A stretch of DNA of 64,000 bases from Pseudopithomyces maydicus (GCA_026873275.1 JANTUC010000005.1:1-64000), one strand, 5' to 3'; positions 20,804 to 34,300 are shown, counted from the stretch's first letter. A program made the numbers and translations. Notes: generated from the sequence alone by a model not told the origin.

Positions 20804-23800
20804 CTAGCTCGCCCCAAGATCCCAAAGCCTCCGGAATTCGCTAGGTTGATTTAGGAGTGTATAGGGACTATCCCATTCAATGAGCCGTCCACTATCCATA
20901 ACTGCGACACGATCATAGTCAATAACCGCACCAAGACGATGCGCGACGGCAATAACAGTGCAACTGGCAAATTCATTCCGCATGACATCCCTTATCTCCC
21001 GCTCGGATCCCTCATCAATGTTGCTGCTTGCTTCGTCCATAAGAACAATCCGCCTATCTGCCAAAATAGCTCGAGCGATGCATAAGAGTTGACGTTGGCC
21101 CTGGGAGAGACACTCGGCATCCAGAGGGCTGTTTAAACCGCCCAGTCGATCCAAAACAACGTTCATCTTGAGGCGGTGTAGGACTTGGAGGATTCTGTCG
21201 TCACTATCGTTCTGCTGTTGCTTTTCGCGAAGAATCAATAGGTTGTCGCGGAGGCTCATCCCCTTGATGAAAAAGGGGTGCTGTGGTACGACAGCGAAGG
21301 CAGCTCGTACAGTCTGGCATGGGAGAATCGCCGCGTCGACGCCATCAATAGTGATGCGCGAATCAGCTCCGATTTCCAGGAAGCGCAACATGCAACCCAA
21401 CAGTGAGCTTTTTCCGCTTCCACTGCGGCCACAAATGGCGATCTTGGAACCGGCGGGGATATCAAGGCTCACGCCGCGGAGAACATACTCGTTGTCGCCG
21501 GTTGAACTGTACGAAGCAAACAGATTCTCAATACTGATGCGACCTTGTGCTGGCCAATTTGGAGGCGGGGTGCCAGTCTCGCTAGATCCGTTCTCCAACT
21601 TAGTGTCAGTACAAAACGTTTTTACGCGAGCAACGGCTCCAAAAGAAGTCTCAAGCTGCGTCCAGAACTGTAACAGGTGTGCCAGAGATTGACCAAACGA
21701 CATGATTTGTACAAAGGCCAGGGCCACATACTGTGCTGATAGCTGTGACCGTAACTTCACGACAAGGACCATCATGATAGTTACGAGAACAGCGGTCACG
21801 AGATCGAGCACGAGACTCAGCCAGCGCTGGATACAGAAGAGCAAGTAAAAGGGCCGTTGTGAAGCGTCGAGAAGGTCCAGGTATCGCTCAGTAAAGCGTG
21901 GCCCCCACGCGAACGCCCGCACCGTAGTTAAGCCGTGGATGAGGTCGAGAAACTGCGTGAAAAGCGGAGACTTTGTTTCCAGATCCAGGAGTCGGACTTG
22001 CCGAGAGGTCCGTACGTAAAACTTTTGCAAAACTGTTTCCACATAGTTAATATCAGCTTGTAGTCAGGTTTCGCTTGTTTATTCATATCAAAGAATGTAG
22101 CAAGGGAAGTTCGAGACTCACACCAACAGAAAACCACAAATGGCACAAGTGCCACGGCAAAATACCCAGAAAAGACGCACATCAAGATAACTGCTATGAT
22201 GACTATACCAAAATTGAGGCAGAAATCTACTAAAGGGAAGGGAAGCTCAGTGTCAATGACTGACATATCTTGGCTAAAGTGATTGGTGATTACTCCAACG
22301 TCAGTGCGCGAGAAGAAGGCCATAGGGGCGTTCATGACGGATCTCAGAAGCCGAGCGTGGAGAACCTCGGAGCTCATAGGGACCATAACGACCAGGAAGA
22401 AGTAGGCGGCCGCCGTAATTCCCAAAACAGCGAGACAGGTGAGCATGGCGAAGAGCCCGAGAAAATAGTGATTTTTAGCTTGACCAGATGATTTTGCAGT
22501 GTCTGTCCAAAAACTGAGCACAAGTGCTGTCATTCGAGAAGCTCCCGCATAAATAATGATGAAAGTAGCAAATAGAATGGTGTGCCATACCGGGACAGAG
22601 CCGAAGTAATAGGAATACGTGGCAAGCTCGCCGAGGACTCTGCCCGGTGTTTCTGAAACTCCGCTATTCTGGTTAGCATTGATTCCAGACCAGCTCCTAA
22701 GAACAGTCTCATCCTTATGCGGTACGGGTGTTTTGGCTACATCCCGTGCGCAAATCATGCCATTCTGTTCCACCGCCAGGCCATGGAGATAATCTGTTTC
22801 AGACTGAAGTTGAGCAAAAGAACCTTGGTGTACAATATGGCCACCCATATCTAGGGCGATCACATGATCAGCAAAAGCAAGTCTGTACAGAGCATTTGTT
22901 ACACAAACCACCGTTACACCTCTGTGCCGAAAGAGGCCTGTCTCGGCAAAAAGACTTTGAAAGACATGCTCCTCGGTCGCTGGATCCTGTCCAGAAAAGA
23001 CATCGTCCAGCAAGACTGTATTTTCCTTAGAGTAAACAGCTCGCGCAAGGGCGAGCCGTTGTTTTTGGCCACCGCTTAATGACAGCCCGGCGCTTCCCGC
23101 CTTTGTTGCATCCCCTCCAGGAAGCTCACCGATATCCTGTTCTAACCCGCACGCATAGATAACCTTCCTATACCATTCTGCGTCGTAAATACTACTGCCT
23201 AAGATGTTTTCGCGTATTGTCAAATTCTGTATCCAAGGTTCTTGAGCAACAAATGCCATGCTGCCAGGATGAATATGGACAGAGCCCGCCTTAAGCGGGA
23301 CTTCTCCCAAAATTGCTCGCATTAATGTGCTCTTCCCTGAGCCTACCGGCCCGATAATAAAGGTAAAGCAGGATCTGCGAATGGTAACTGTGATGTCGCT
23401 TAGAATACCTGGCTTTTCTGGGACCCAGCCGAAACTGGCTTTAGAAAGTACTACAAGCGTTTCTCTGTTCCCAAGATCTTGGCACAAATGAACTTCTTCG
23501 TCGGTCAGAGGCACTCTGTAGTCGATGCAGCTTTCTGTCTGCAAGTAGTCTTGAATACGGGTAAAGCATGCCAGCGCAGCACCAACCGATGGGATGGTAC
23601 GGAATACAACGGCCAACGGGTCCGACAACAGATATATCAGTGATAGCGACGTATACGCAGACTCTGTGTCTAAGGGCTGACCAGTTCTTCTGGAAATGAC
23701 CACGAAGGTTGCAAAAGTTGCCAAGGGGGCGATGGTTGCCGTGTTCATAGCTAATCGATCAGACACGTCAGCAACAGTGGCATACGGCACCGTAAAAGCG

Positions 23801-25451
23801 TGCGATAGCAATTTTTCAATATTTGAAATACTTACCGATGAAAGTCTGTACGGTTATTAGCATACGATACTGCTTAGAAAAGTTTAGCTCTGTCACGCGG
23901 AGCACCTGGATCATATTGGCGACAATATCTGACAGACCAAGCATCTTGACTTCCTGTAGCGCGCTGATTAGTTCACAACGTGAAAGAGTTCTCATACTAT
24001 CGCCTAACCTTGGTTGATGAAAGTACGGAAGCCGTTGCATCGACTCGTGTTTGTATGCCTCTCATCCACTTCTTTTTAGCAGCACCAACAAATCGGGCAA
24101 GTTGCAATGTGCCAGCAGTGGCAATAGTAGCTACAATAATCGGTGCTAGTGCGGAGAGACCTAACCGCCTGTACAGGAGGTAGATAGCCACCGCAGATTC
24201 AATCGGCGAAGCCCAGAGCTCGTGCAAGGTTGCGGCGCTCTGACAGATACTTTCCGTGTCCGTTGACATGAGTGACACCGGCACAGACTCTTCGAGAGCC
24301 GTATTGCTGAGGTCCAGCGTCTTAGTATATATCAAGCTGCAGAGGCTGCCGCGAATGGAAGTGACAAATCTATATGCCATCTGGTAATAAAAGCCGTTCG
24401 AAATCGCCCGCCCGGTAAAGACCAGTAGCCATGCGCCTGTCAGTCCCCACCCAACTGCAACCGACTGCGACGGATCAGCAGTCCAGCTAGTTGTTCTGGC
24501 GATCAAGAATGGCAGCGTGTATTTGAAAGCTGCCAATACAAGCCGGGGTGCTACTCCAGCCAAAAAGATATACTTGGCAGCACAGAACGTGGAAAAGGCC
24601 AAAGCATAGCGGCTGGATTGATTCGAAGCTGCAAATATGTTTCGTACGTTTGAGAGTAATATTCGCGTCGCGATGCTGTCATCAATGGGATGCATGTCAT
24701 GCATGGTAAGAGAGCGAGTAAAGCCGGTTCGCAAAATTGGATTCAGCCACCAGAAGATACCCCGGGCCAGTATACCACTAGTAACCTCCGGCGAAAGGTG
24801 CTGGTACTGGGATAGTAGTATGGGTCTTTTGTTCCAACCTTCAGACGTCAACATGAAAACTTTTATAGCGACAGTCAAGGTGAAGAGGGACGAGCTGATG
24901 GAATCATGGTCGGCAAGCCAAAGCGTTCTGGCAACAACGCTATCAAACAGCAAAGTGAAGAGTAAATAGACGTTGATGATGGTCGATGGTTGTACCGTAC
25001 GCATATGCTCTGCATGAGATAAGAATAAAAGCAAGAATCCATTGATGAAGGCCAGCACTGCAGCAGCGGTTCGTAACTTGAAGAAAGACCATTTTTCGGC
25101 GTTGAGAGCCCAGTAAAGCAATACTGCAAATTGCAGAGTCGTGTAGACGCCAATTAAACCCTAAAATCACCAGACCAGTCAGCGAATAGAATTCAGGACG
25201 AAAGGATAGACCTAGAGAATATGCATGCTTTCATTGGCCTTTGAATGGAGGATGATACGTAGCAATTTCAAAATCGGTCGTCTGTTTTGCGCAACCTTGC
25301 GAGGCTGCCTCGAGAGCCAAAATAGGCGTTGGAGTGCCACAATCAAAAAGAGACCAGAAGGGGTGATGCACAGAACGGCGTTCTCGAAAGCGGGCGAAAA
25401 GTCAAATGTGCTTGGGCCAGCAACAACAGGAAATGGATCTTCACTTCGCAT
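20804..25451 (-). CDS. ABCC-type multidrug ABC transporter
   Basis: About 1430-aa full-size ABC exporter with the TMD0-TMD1-NBD1-TMD2-NBD2 layout of the ABCC (MRP) subfamily, expected at the plasma or vacuolar membrane. NBD1 has Walker A GPVGSGKST, signature LSGGQKQR and Walker B VLLDDVFSG (Asp where the catalytic Glu is usual, common in ABCC NBD1). NBD2 has GRSGSGKSS, LSQGQRQ and IVLMDEASS. Exons on the minus strand: 25451-25259, about 25160 (or 25123)-24009, 23953-23836, 23750-22122, 22032-20804; introns 2-4 have clean GT-AG ends and matching phases. The first intron is uncertain: the acceptor best supported by homology (25161) leaves the frame off by one, whereas an acceptor at 25124 keeps it open but removes about 12 residues of a membrane helix. 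Divergent from the P450; likely exports or detoxifies the cluster product. Confidence 0.88.
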
Positions 25452-26844
25452 CTCTGATTCTTCTGAAAGTTGATAATCACTTCTTTATATGCTGTTTAGC
25501 GTGCCAGGAAAAATATCTAGGGGCTATGTCAGTTGAAAAAAAGTTTAGTAGGTAGGGTTGTGATCGTGCTGCGTAGATTGCAGGACTCCAGGGTTGTGGG
25601 GTACAAAGATCATGGGTGCACATATGCAATATTGCGTGTTTCTTGTGCAATATCACGTGTTAAGGCTTACGGGCATCCACCACGTCCGATCGTATCGCAA
25701 TTGCCTCGTACCCTTTTTTTTTTCTTTTTTTTTTGCGATATCGTTCCTTTACCCAGTTCAGCAAGCATATTCACGATCAACCACAAGTGTCTCTGTCCGC
25801 ATCATGTAATTGTAACTGTAATATAAAAGTCAAATCCCCAATACTCCATCAATGAAAGGCAAGACATGTGAATGAAATAAGAGGGGTTATTACACTGGCT
25901 TGCTGAGTAACAAGAAGGGAACACTAGCGGTATTATTCTTATGGAGTGAAAAGCAAAGAGTAACAGAACATGTAAAAGCCTGAAAGACCTTACTGAAGCA
26001 GCATACTGGATCTTTTGTCCATAGGCCAGCATTTTCCCTTCTCTCCTATGTTCACGCGTTGAGGGTTAGAATGACTACTGGCAGAAATCGAGAGATTCGC
26101 GTTTATGTTTTGAGAGCGCGCGAATCAATTGCGATGCACTGGCATCTACGGCCGGGGACAATTGAAGTGGCGAGACCCCTGTTATATGTGTGACGATAGG
26201 CTGTTCGACAACCCGTTATTTGAGTGGATCTACCATGGTGAATGCAGTGTCCATCAGTATACCTCGGTAAAGGGGACGAAAGATGGAATAAAAGTTGCTC
26301 TTGGACCGTCAGCTAATGAGACTTCAGTCGTGAGCTTGCCTTGCGAAACATCTGCCTTGCATTATAGATGATCCATATTACATGAGCGTTGGATATAGAC
26401 ACAGAATGAGGACCCGTTTGTACGACTGAGCCATAATGTTGATGCGGTGGTGCAAATCGCAATTGTCCGCGACTGTGAGCAAAGAGCCACACTCGGTAAG
26501 AATCTGGTGTAACGAGCAATTTCTGGACCTGAGATTCGGATCGGCGGCGTTGTCTCATTCCTGCGGGCGTTGAAAGATATTTCGAGATGTTGGCTAAGAC
26601 AGAAACTAGAAATAAATATGTCTAGTATACAACTAAAGCGAAATAACTTCTCTGGCACTCCTGGTGGGCAGGAGATGCGATTTAGTAGTTCTATTTGTAC
26701 GGCCATGAATTCAATATCTGGGTAAGCGAGCGCCGAAGGGCGGGGAAATGTACGAGAGGCAACTGCGCCGCACTTTTCTTAAGGCTCTTTTTCCCCCAGA
26801 TTGTCACTCAACCTTTCCTCCCAAACCTCCCGAAATTTATATGC
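25452..26844. promoter_or_regulatory. Shared intergenic region between divergent ABC and P450 genes
   Basis: About 1.4 kb between two divergently transcribed genes, so it should hold both promoters. It contains T-rich tracts around 25711-25734 and no convincing gene; small open frames near 26129-26371 and 26313-26706 have no recognisable features. No specific transcription-factor site can be named. Confidence 0.5.
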
Positions 26845-28440
26845 ATGATGATTGCCCTCGCGAGCTCGTTTATCGCAGCTGCGATTTCGCTCGCCTTTCT
26901 GCTCTTTCGTCGTCGTTATCAAGTCTATTCGACCATGCGCCAATACCATTGCGCCCCGCCCCGCAAGCACTGGGCGAAAGACATTTTCTTCGGCATGGAC
27001 TTCACGTTCGAAATGCACTCCAATCTTTCAATGATGAAAAGAAACCACGATCGGTTCGGTTCGACCTATCAGTCTGAGTCTCTCTTTGGAGATCCAGTCC
27101 TCAACACCATCGCTCCTGAGAACTTACCTCCGATCCATTCCAGCGGGGATAAGTATGGAATACAGCCTGTCAGGCTTCCTGGAATGGAATACTTCTGCGG
27201 TCAGGGATTTTTGACCACGGATGGCCCAGTTTGGCTACAAGCAAGGAAAAGATTGAAACCCTCCTTTGCGAAGCAAAATATATCACAGCTGGATTTCCTA
27301 GGCCAAGAAACCCGCAAGTTGTTGGCTAAAATTCCCACCGACGGCACAACCATTGATCTTCAGCCTGCGCTATTTGTCACTGTAAGATGCATCACGTGTG
27401 ACCTTCTGATCCTATCTGCCACTAAGAAGTCCCAGTTTCTGCACAGCTCCCTGCACTTCCTTCTTGGTATCGATCCTTCCGAGAGGGACCAAGCTCCGTA
27501 TACAGCCGAGCAATTCGTCGACAGCTTCCATGTTGCTATCTATGGTACAGGACTTCGCATCATGCTCGGACGCTTCAAAGGCCTCGCGCCGAAGGTGGCT
27601 TATGTGGAGGCATGTAAGAGGGCACACGATTACATTGAATACTACATAAAACGGGCACTAGAGGACCCTGCCTTGGAGAATGATTCTCCGTCCATGCATG
27701 AGCCACTGAGCGAACAGAGTAGCATGGTTAAGGGCCTAGCGACGCAGACGAACGACATGAATTTCATTCGGAATCAAATCTTACAGGGGATGCTGGCTGC
27801 ACAAGAGACTATCTCAGTACTGGTTTCGAATACATTGTTTCTACTGGCCCGGCACCCAGAAGAGTGGGAGCAACTTAGGACCGAGATTCTGAAGTACAGT
27901 GAAGACCTTTTCGAATTCCACAGTTTATCTTCGTTCAAACCTCTCCAACAAATTCTCAACGAAGGTATGTTCATGTGTCCGCTTCAATTTTATCCGTGCT
28001 TTTACTGATCGCAGACAGCCCTTCGGCTTCATCCAGTATTCCCAATGCTTGGTAGAACTTGCCTCCAAGACACTACTCTGCCGGTTGGTGGAGGCAAGAA
28101 TCAAGATCAACCAATCTACGTTTGCAAAGGGACTTTCGTGGTAACAAGTTATATTGCAATGCATATGAATGAGAAGGTGTTTGGAAAGAGCCCAAAATTA
28201 TTTCGACCTAGCCGCTGGAACGACATACGCCCCTCACCCTGGGAGTATATGCCGTTTGGAGGAGGTGAGAGGGCGTGCCTAGGGAAAGAGAAAGTATTAG
28301 CTGAAGCCGCATATGTTGTCGGACGTCTAGCACAAAGGTTCACAAGGGTAGAGCCTCGGGACAATAAGCCATGGACAGAAGTGGTCAGAATGACGGCCAA
28401 GAACGTAAACGGTTGCAAGGTCGGACTATTCACAGAATAG
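26845..28440 (+). CDS. Cytochrome P450 monooxygenase (CYP52/alkane-hydroxylase-like)
   Basis: 513-aa P450 in two exons (26845-27964 and 28019-28440; 54-nt intron with GTATGT and ACAG). An N-terminal hydrophobic anchor (residues about 3-20) places it in the ER membrane. The splice restores the K-helix ExxR motif as EALR (Glu373-Arg376). The haem loop FGGGERACLG gives the iron ligand Cys460. The I-helix reads AAQETI where AGxDTT is usual: the conserved Thr remains but Gly is Ala and Asp is Glu. Overall pattern resembles CYP52-like fatty-acid/alkane hydroxylases, which fits oxidation of a polyketide alkyl chain; the substrate is inferred. ATG 26845 was chosen because the anchor follows directly and upstream in-frame sequence looks non-coding. 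Confidence 0.92.
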
Positions 28441-28959
28441 TTACAGCATTTAGTACTGTTAAATGACCACAGAATCTACTATGCTACAGATGTTGTATTG
28501 TTCCATTAGCTGTATGCCGATTCAAGTGAGTGCTTATATTTGCAATATCGCCAAGAAATACAGCTTCTGAAACTTTGTTGGCTAAAAAGTCTTGAATATA
28601 ATGATTATTCACTTTAAATCTAAAGAATATTTAGAAATGTAGTAAATATATGAAAATTAGAATGACAGAAATGATTAACAAAGTAGATTTGAATACTAGT
28701 CACTCGTGAATTTTCTGGATAAAAGATGAGATAAAGTAATAAAAATGAATTAAGGAGTGGAAATAAAAATACATGAAATATCTTAAAAGTCTATTAATAA
28801 AATTCATGATTAACAGAGAATGTTAAAAATAGAAATAGAGAGTTTGCTTTCTTTCTCTCACTTTTTGATTGGATACGAAAAAGGATTCGCTTCGCAACTT
28901 AGCTAAGATATAGTCTCCATCCTTCGGCCTTGCGTCTCATACGACACAATATAAATGCG
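28441..28959. other. AT-rich intergenic region
   Basis: About 520 bp between P450 stop and MFS start, AT-rich, with no gene seen. Presumably contains the P450 3' end and the MFS promoter. Confidence 0.6.
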
Positions 28960-30950
28960 ATGTCACAACTAAATAGCAAAACAGGCGAGAATGAAATGGG
29001 GGACCGTGAGAAAAATATCGAGCCAGAAATTCACGAGATGAGACATTTACAAGTAGACGACCCTAAAGGTGATGAGGGCGATACTGCGACACCTGAGGAG
29101 CCCGCACACGAATATGCGACGCCGCGAGAACTCAGTCTACTTTCGACAGTGTTCACGATTGCGACTTTCATGATAGCAATCGATGGAAGCATTTTGGGTA
29201 ACTTTACATTTTGCGCAAACTTCAGACAGACCTGTTAACCATCAAATTCAGCAACCGCCATTCCTAGAATCACGAGCGATTTTCATCGCCTTGACGATGT
29301 GTCGTGGTATGGGAGCGCATATCTGCTTACCGAAATGGCATTTCAGCCCACCTTCGGACGCCTTTACACGTTGTTCGAAGCGAAAACCCTATATCTAGTC
29401 TCCATCATCATATGTGAGTTTTCCAGTTTATCCATATCTTTGTATGTCTAACATCAGCTACAGTTGGAACAGGCTCAATCGTATCTGCAGCAGCCCCAAA
29501 CTCGGCAGCTTTGATCGTCGGACGGACAATCTCTGGTGCGGGGGCTGCTGGGCTGCTATGTGGCAGTCTTGCGGTTTTTGGCCGGTCGGTACCCTTGAGA
29601 GCCAGACCGTTCGGAATGGCGCTTGTGACAAGCATGTATGGCATTGCTGGGGTACTTGGACCCACGATCGGGGGACTCATTACAGACGAGCCACGACTTA
29701 CGTGGCGATTCTGCTTTTGGTGCGTATATTATCCTCGATCAAATGCGTCGCTAATTTAAATAGGATCAACCTTCGTAAGTCCACAAATGTAGGCACTCGT
29801 TTCTTCTCCTCTGCTGATAACGTCCAGCCGCCGGGGTGTGACCTTCGCGATAGCATGCTGGGCCTTCAAAAGGAAACAGCCACTCCATGCTGAGCTATCC
29901 ATGCGTGAGAAGGTAAAAAGACTTGATCTGCTTGGCGCTTTATTGCTCACAGCAAGTCTTGTTGCACTCTTCTTTTCATTACAATGGGGTGGCGCAAAAT
30001 ACTCGTGGTCGGATCCAAGAGTATACGCATGTATCGTGATATCAGGTATTTTCACAATCGCTTTCATAGTGCTACAGACAATAAAAAAAGAAGAGTAAGT
30101 GGAGCGGGCATTCCACCGTCCTTACAAACGCTAACCCGGCACCAGGGCCACCATACCGATGAGAATACTCTCTCAACGTACAGTCGCTATCAGCTGTGCC
30201 TTCAATGTCTTTATGGGCATGGGCTACAATACGCATATCTATTACCTCGCGTTCTACTTTCAAGCAGTTCTCGGTACAAACGCTGTCACATCTGGTCTAC
30301 GCTGTCTCGCATATGGAATCCCCGGAAGCATCGCCATCATCATCACCGGTGCTTGCATCAGCTCAAAAGGCCACTACGTCCCTTTCATGTGGCTCGGAAC
30401 TAGCGTTTTCATCGCCGGAAGCGTGCTCCTTCGCACTCTCGACGATGACTCTACGATGGGACAATGGCTGGGCTACCAGATCATCACTGGAGCCGGCATT
30501 GGGCTAGCTGAGCAGGTTCCCTTCATCGCGGTACAGGTTGTCCTTCCCGACGCCGACATGCCAACCGCATGCGCCCTGGTTGTTTTCTCCCGATGTCTTG
30601 GCGGGGCGATAGGACTCAGCGTCGCCACGAACCTCTTCTCAGGCGCCTTGATCCCTCGGCTTAGGCAGGCGCAGGGGTTGGATGTCAGCGCTATTCTAGA
30701 TGCAGGAGCTTCGGATCTTTCGGACAAAGTCCCGACGGCACTGTTGCCGTTGATCCAGAGTGCGTTCGCGTACGCCGTCAGGAGGAGCTTCATCCTGCCT
30801 ATTGCCGTGTCGGGTCTTTCGTTGATTTTGAGCTTTGGAATGCAGAGGAAATGGATTCCGGACGACCGCATCAAGCCGTCTTCAACTCCCACTGATCAAG
30901 CGGAAGGGGATGTGATGCAATTGAAGGAACAGGGAAGTTCGTCTAGCTAG
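28960..30950 (+). CDS. MFS drug:H+ antiporter (DHA2-like), apparent frameshift
   Basis: Plasma-membrane exporter of the 14-helix type. A hydrophilic N-terminal tail of about 60 residues leads to FMIAIDGSILATAIP (motif C-like start), then DVSWYGSAYLL, FGTGSIVSAAAPNSAALIVGR and GPTIGGLI. Exons: 28960-29197, 29252-29413, 29464-29719, an 11-nt exon 29764-29774, 29828-30094, 30146-30950. All junctions fit GT-AG and phase except entry into exon 5, where the expected family text INLPxGGVTF requires one more G in the run at 29833-29836. With that base the CDS would be exactly 1740 nt (579 aa). Either a consensus error or a real inactivating frameshift. The neighbouring PKS suggests metabolite export. 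Confidence 0.85.
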
Positions 30951-31341
30951 ATATTTGGGTACCTCGAGGCAAGCATGAGCAACCACACCCTCCCAAACTC
31001 TAGTAGTTAGTTGCAAGTAGAATGAATGTAATCTCGTGGTAATCCTTCGATTTTACTCCATAGATGAATTGCGCGAATAGTCTTGCGAAACACACTGTGA
31101 AGCTATTGAACAGGTATATGGGCTTTCTATCACCAAAATCCATATTGAATATGCTAACTCAGAGAGGCACCAGTTTTTCTCAGTGAATGTGGAGATAACG
31201 ACCCAATGCAATGATGAATTTTGATGATTGGGTCTCAGAATTGATCAGTGAGAAGAAACCTGGTGAGAATTGCAAACAATGATCCAGGAGACATGGCTTA
31301 TTTACAAATTTACAAGGAGGCCGAGGGCGAATAATATCGGC
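30951..31341. other. Short convergent intergenic region
   Basis: About 390 bp between the convergent MFS and PKS 3' ends. No gene seen; expected to hold both 3' untranslated regions. Confidence 0.6.
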
Positions 31342-34300
31342 TCACGCTGCATCTATCAACTTCTTCATTGTAGAAGACGCTCGCTGCAAGCAATCTGCCC
31401 AAGAGATGACCTCGTCCTTCCCGGTAATCACCGAGAAATGTGATCTGATAGAGGAATCGTTAGCTTGAATGAATTTCAGAATGATGGTCAACTTACCCAT
31501 TATCCGTAACATAGTACGTCATCCAGAACTTCTTGGGGTTCTGCATAATGAAACAAGACTCGGGGGAGAGACCGTCTGTATTCGAGAACATCTGATCCGG
31601 CTCCACCGTCTGCTCGTAAAGCGGATTCTTGAACAACGCGGGTAGCTCTTCGCCGTCCTCTTGGCAGAGCTCAAGGGCCCGGAGAGTGCGTTGATAGCAA
31701 TGACCCGAAAATGCATCTTTGATCGTCTGGTTCCGAGCATTTGCAGCTTCAAGCATTGTCTCGAACCGCGTTCGCACCGGGATACTATCATCATCTGCGA
31801 TTGTACAGAAGTGTGCTGTTTTGGGAGTATTGACTTGCACAATGTCCGGCCGGCCCTTATGGTAGTGCGACATTGAGACAGCTTCCCAGGACTGTGCGTT
31901 GTATCCATAGTAGTAGTAATTGGCAAGCAAGCACATGAGATCGTATATGCCTTTGATGGGCAGACGTCGCTCAAGGAGAAGTTCCTTTCCAAATTCCGAA
32001 AGAATAATATCCCTGTAGCCAAATTTCTTGATCTCGTCGGCGAAGCGTTGACGAACATGTAGAATTCGCTCATCTAACTCGGGGGTCGTCTTGAGGATGG
32101 ATTCTGGGGGAGACAGAGGGACGTCTTTCAGATGACCATTCGTTTGATCGGCATGACGAGGGGGTTTATAGGTCGTTATTCCCTCGACAATGGCGGTTTG
32201 CATGGTGAAGAGTGTCATAGCCTAAGACATGTCAGGGATCTGTTTTGAACACGTAGAGTGTGGGGTAGATCTTACATCAATCATCGTGTGTTCAACATAT
32301 GTGCCAGAGGTTCCATTCTTGCAAACCACGAAGGCGATAGACTTGTCCACCCATCTGTTGAATCCATTCAACATCATCATCTGTCTTATTCTATCCTCTG
32401 CGTCGATGGGTTCTGTATCATCAAGACAGACGAGAAAGTCGGACGCTTCTACCATGTCAATTGTTTCCTTGTTGATCGGATCCAACGCAATAAGAGCTTC
32501 GCGACTCTGGATAATCGTCAGTTGCTGTAAAACAATGATACTGTGCCAAGACAAAGCCCTGAGAAGAGCGCATCACGCCTAAAAGGGCAATCCGTGGACC
32601 AATCCGTGAACCAATTATTCTCAGGCTTCGCTTCTCAACCTGCATGGGGGAAGATGTACGTACCTTTGTCCAAGAACTCCGATCATCAGCGCTCAAAATA
32701 CTTGTCCAATTCTCTTCGACATCCTCGCGATCGACAATGGATTGGAAAATACTGGTCAATGCTTCTACGGAGACATTGTGCTCACCATCCACGAGTTGAA
32801 CTTTGAAGATGTGTCCTCGATGGAAGACGGCCAGGAATTGATTGCCAGAGAATTTCGCCATTCGGTCCAGTGGGATTCCAGGCAACCGTGCGGTATTGAA
32901 AATGTACTGCCAAAGATCGGTACAATTAGCAGTTCCAAGATAAGCCATAGGTTCCCATTTGTCAGCCTCCAAGTCTTGCTTGCACTTGAACGCAATGCTA
33001 GCAATAAGTGCAGCCCGCTCTGCTTGGGTATGGCTCTGTCCAAGCGGATGAAAAGCCATGAAGTTGTTGAATGGAGCGAGCGGCATACGCCTCTGAAGAT
33101 ACATACTCTGCAAGAAGTACTTGTCTTGCCAGTTCTCAATATTGGGGTCGTGCGCTTGCTCATGGAGGCGTTGGTAGAATTTTCGACCCATGCTCCCAGG
33201 CTGTCTAAATTCTTCCACATCTCGCTCAATAGTATGGAATTCGTCCGGGGAAAAGAACATTCTCGAGTTCTCGAGGTAGTCATCAAGAATGGTCTCAAAA
33301 TCATTGAGAGGCATCTTTCTAATGGTTGGGAATGCTTTGCAGCAGGGGTAGTTGTCAATCGCCCCTGTAACCGCACTCTGAACCGGTGCCAAAGCCTGTT
33401 GCTCACTGCTAGACTCGTCTTCCTTGGAACTTTCAACCTCTCTGGATATCAACTTTGATCTGGAGGCGATTGTCTTGGCGAGACTGGTAATGTTGAGAGC
33501 ATCCAACACTTCAGACGTTTGCAAGGTCGTTTTGAAATTCCTCACGAGCCAATTCTTCAATTCAATCGCGACGAGAGAGTCAAGACCAAAGTTGTCGATG
33601 GAGACGTCCGGGCTGATGTCTTCCAGCGGACGAGCTGTGAACATTGCGAACCGTTCACAAATGCCCCTCACAACAATTGCCTGAATTTCTTCGGGGCTTT
33701 TCGCTTGTTGAAGCAATTTCCCAACATCCGTTGCTTCTGAACCTTGGTTCTCTTCTTTTGCTTCCAGAGAAGGGATATGACTGAACATGGGATTCGCGAG
33801 AGCCATCTCGTCGTGTACATTCTCCATGGACTTTTTGTCGAATCCAAGTATCAATTGATGGAGGTCATCTTTAACCGCGTGCGAGCTCATAGCATAGCCC
33901 AAGACGGCAAACACTTCTTCAAACGACATGAGTACTGTCCCCAGTCTCATCTTTTCTTGCTGTGCAGCTGGTAGTGAAGTGATCGCAAGTGAACCGTCTA
34001 CTGCACCCAGGTTGATTGCAACATATCTGCATTTTGAACCCGCTTTGCTCTTTGCGAAGGCATCCTGATAACTATTGCCGACAGCATAGTTGGATTGTCC
34101 AGCTGTACCGAGAATTGCGGTAATGGAAGAGAGCATGATGAAAAAATCGAGGGATTCGGAAGCGCCAAAAGCTAGATCGAGATTCTGAGTGCCTTGGACC
34201 TTGGGGTTGACAACCGTGACATAGTCTTCACGCGACATAATCTCAAGCGGGTGATCCTGTGGGATGTTAATAGGGTATCGAAAATTTGGTGTTTTGTAAC

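Noticed and set aside
21168..21692. 174-codon plus-strand frame
   Set aside because: Antisense shadow of the ABC transporter nucleotide-binding domain.
26129..26371. 80-codon frame upstream of the P450
   Set aside because: No domain, no splice context, lies in a divergent promoter region.
32742..33458. 238-codon plus-strand frame
   Set aside because: Antisense to the PKS carnitine acyltransferase domain, whose reading frame is strongly supported.
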